The translations under genes were made by a program, and so were the position numbers. This document shows positions 63,383-64,000 of a stretch of DNA of 64,000 nt, one piece after another. The notes under the pieces are model-generated. The model had not been told where the DNA came from. It worked only from the letters and a program-made list of their open reading frames with translations, and made no database searches. The DNA lies in contig NZ_AP024601.1 of the NCBI RefSeq assembly GCF_018326425.1, positions 2,468,001 through 2,532,000 on the forward strand, in the 5' to 3' direction. This DNA comes from Polycladomyces abyssicola. GTDB taxonomy: Bacteria; Bacillota; Bacilli; Thermoactinomycetales; JIR-001. Each line of letters begins with the position of its first letter. Position 1 is the stretch's first letter.

Positions 63383-63411
63383 ATGATACTCCGATTTGCC
63401 GTTATTGTCAA
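63383..63411 (-). promoter_or_regulatory. Promoter of the S-box sulfur operon
   Basis: Minus strand: -35 TTGACA (63406-63411), 17-base spacer, -10 TATCAT (63383-63388), about 60 bases before the riboswitch. Confidence 0.8.
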
Positions 63412-63594
63412 CCGTTTTTCAAAAATATTTTTTTAATAGGAACAGGCTACCTGTGAGAAAACTCCGAGTGTACGGAAGACGGCCACTGCATGTTTGTCTC
63501 TTTTTGATACAATGGGAGAGAAGCTACTACAGTGGCGTCAAGGCAATACACACGATATGGATCAAGACACGACCTCAAAAGGAGGAGATGGAAA

Positions 63595-64000
63595 TTGGAA
63601 CTCTTGGTCTATCTCGCGGGGCAAATTCACGACGATTGGCGCGAACAGCTTCGAAAAAAAGCGGAAGAGCGCGGCCTGCCGATCATTTTTAAAGGGCCGC
63701 AAGAAGATCATGACCGCTCGGACGCGATCGGCGAACTGATCAAAGGGAAACAACCCAACGCAGTGTACCGGGATCATGCCGCATCCGAACTGAACAACCT
63801 GCGGACGCGGATCTGGATGCAGAAAGCGGATGTGGTCATCGCGCTGTTTGGTGAGAAATACCGGCAATGGAACACGGCGATGGACGCGGCCATGGCCATC
63901 CAGATGGGAAAACCGCTCATTTTGGTTCGCCCCGAAAGCCTGCATCATCCGTTGAAAGAGCTATCCCAGCGGGCACAAGTGACCGTGGAAACAGTGGACC
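63595..64000 (+). CDS. ytoQ: YtoQ family protein (partial, C-terminus beyond window)
   Basis: 135 residues are present and the frame is open at the window edge. The start LELLVYLAGQIHDDWREQL and FKGPQEDHDRSDAIGE, RIWMQKADVVIALFGEKYRQWNTAMDAA are the YtoQ pattern, a nucleoside 2-deoxyribosyltransferase-like fold of unknown function. TTG 63595 lies seven bases after GGAGGAG. A -10 TACAAT at 63508-63513 may be its promoter. Divergent from the sulfur operon. Confidence 0.85.
   Translation, partial: MELLVYLAGQIHDDWREQLRKKAEERGLPIIFKGPQEDHDRSDAIGELIKGKQPNAVYRDHAASELNNLRTRIWMQKADVVIALFGEKYRQWNTAMDAAMAIQMGKPLILVRPESLHHPLKELSQRAQVTVETVD

Overview
The window is chromosomal DNA of a Gram-positive Bacillota of the order Bacillales. 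The pointers are an aa3-type menaquinol oxidase (qoxABCD) instead of a ubiquinol system, an S-box (SAM) riboswitch, BioY, YqgQ, YwiC and YtoQ family proteins, coproheme-type HemQ, strong AAGGAGG-like ribosome binding sites and frequent GTG/TTG starts. The gene repertoire would fit a thermophilic member such as a Thermoactinomycetaceae, but that is inference from content; there is no rRNA or other phylogenetic marker here.

Layout. 1-2.7 kb is a scarred region: the start of a methyltransferase gene (cut by the window edge), the 3' stump of a padR regulator, a non-autonomous IS200/IS605 element, an isoprenylcysteine methyltransferase-like gene, and a second IS200/IS605 element with a wrecked tnpB whose left end abuts manA. 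2.7-8.4 kb (minus) is a tight five-gene sugar-nucleotide and glycosyltransfer operon (nucleotidyltransferase, GT4, alpha/alpha-toroid protein, phosphomannomutase, manA). 8.8-10.7 kb holds an aldo/keto reductase and an arginase-family protein.

11-30.5 kb is a respiration, nitrosative-stress and fermentation region: qoxABCD-ctaB-ctaA-hemQ, an aldo/keto reductase, an alcohol dehydrogenase, two nearly identical Crp/Fnr-family regulators, DUF488, YwiC, flavohemoglobin (hmp), a hemerythrin-like protein and a cupin, a second alcohol dehydrogenase, hybrid cluster protein (hcp) and the ribosome hibernation factor (hpf). Six copies of one promoter cassette lie here. Each has a TGTGA-N6-TCACA box exactly 21 bases from a -10 element on the minus strand, placing it at -41.5, with an upstream TTCTGTGAAC half site. 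They stand in front of qox (two copies), adh (two copies), hmp and hpf. The two Crp/Fnr proteins carry a CRP-like recognition helix (RESVNR) that suits this box. I read this as a low-oxygen/NO regulon built by copying one promoter.

31-40.3 kb (plus) carries cydDC-cydAB (bd oxidase and its ABC exporter), then lactate permease and lactate dehydrogenase behind a Rex-like operator. 40.4-49.9 kb is general metabolism: cobT, a DUF3153 lipoprotein, leuCD, an amino acid permease, yqgQ, bioY, speE, an HtrA-like protease and three conserved unknowns. 50-53.7 kb is an ABC-2 exporter operon ending in its TetR regulator, with two palindromic operators around the promoter. 53.9-57.8 kb has a molybdopterin oxidoreductase divergent from an XRE-TPR regulator. 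57.9-63.4 kb is dominated by the S-box controlled sulfate assimilation operon (sir, small ORF, cysH, tauE, sat). The window ends inside ytoQ.
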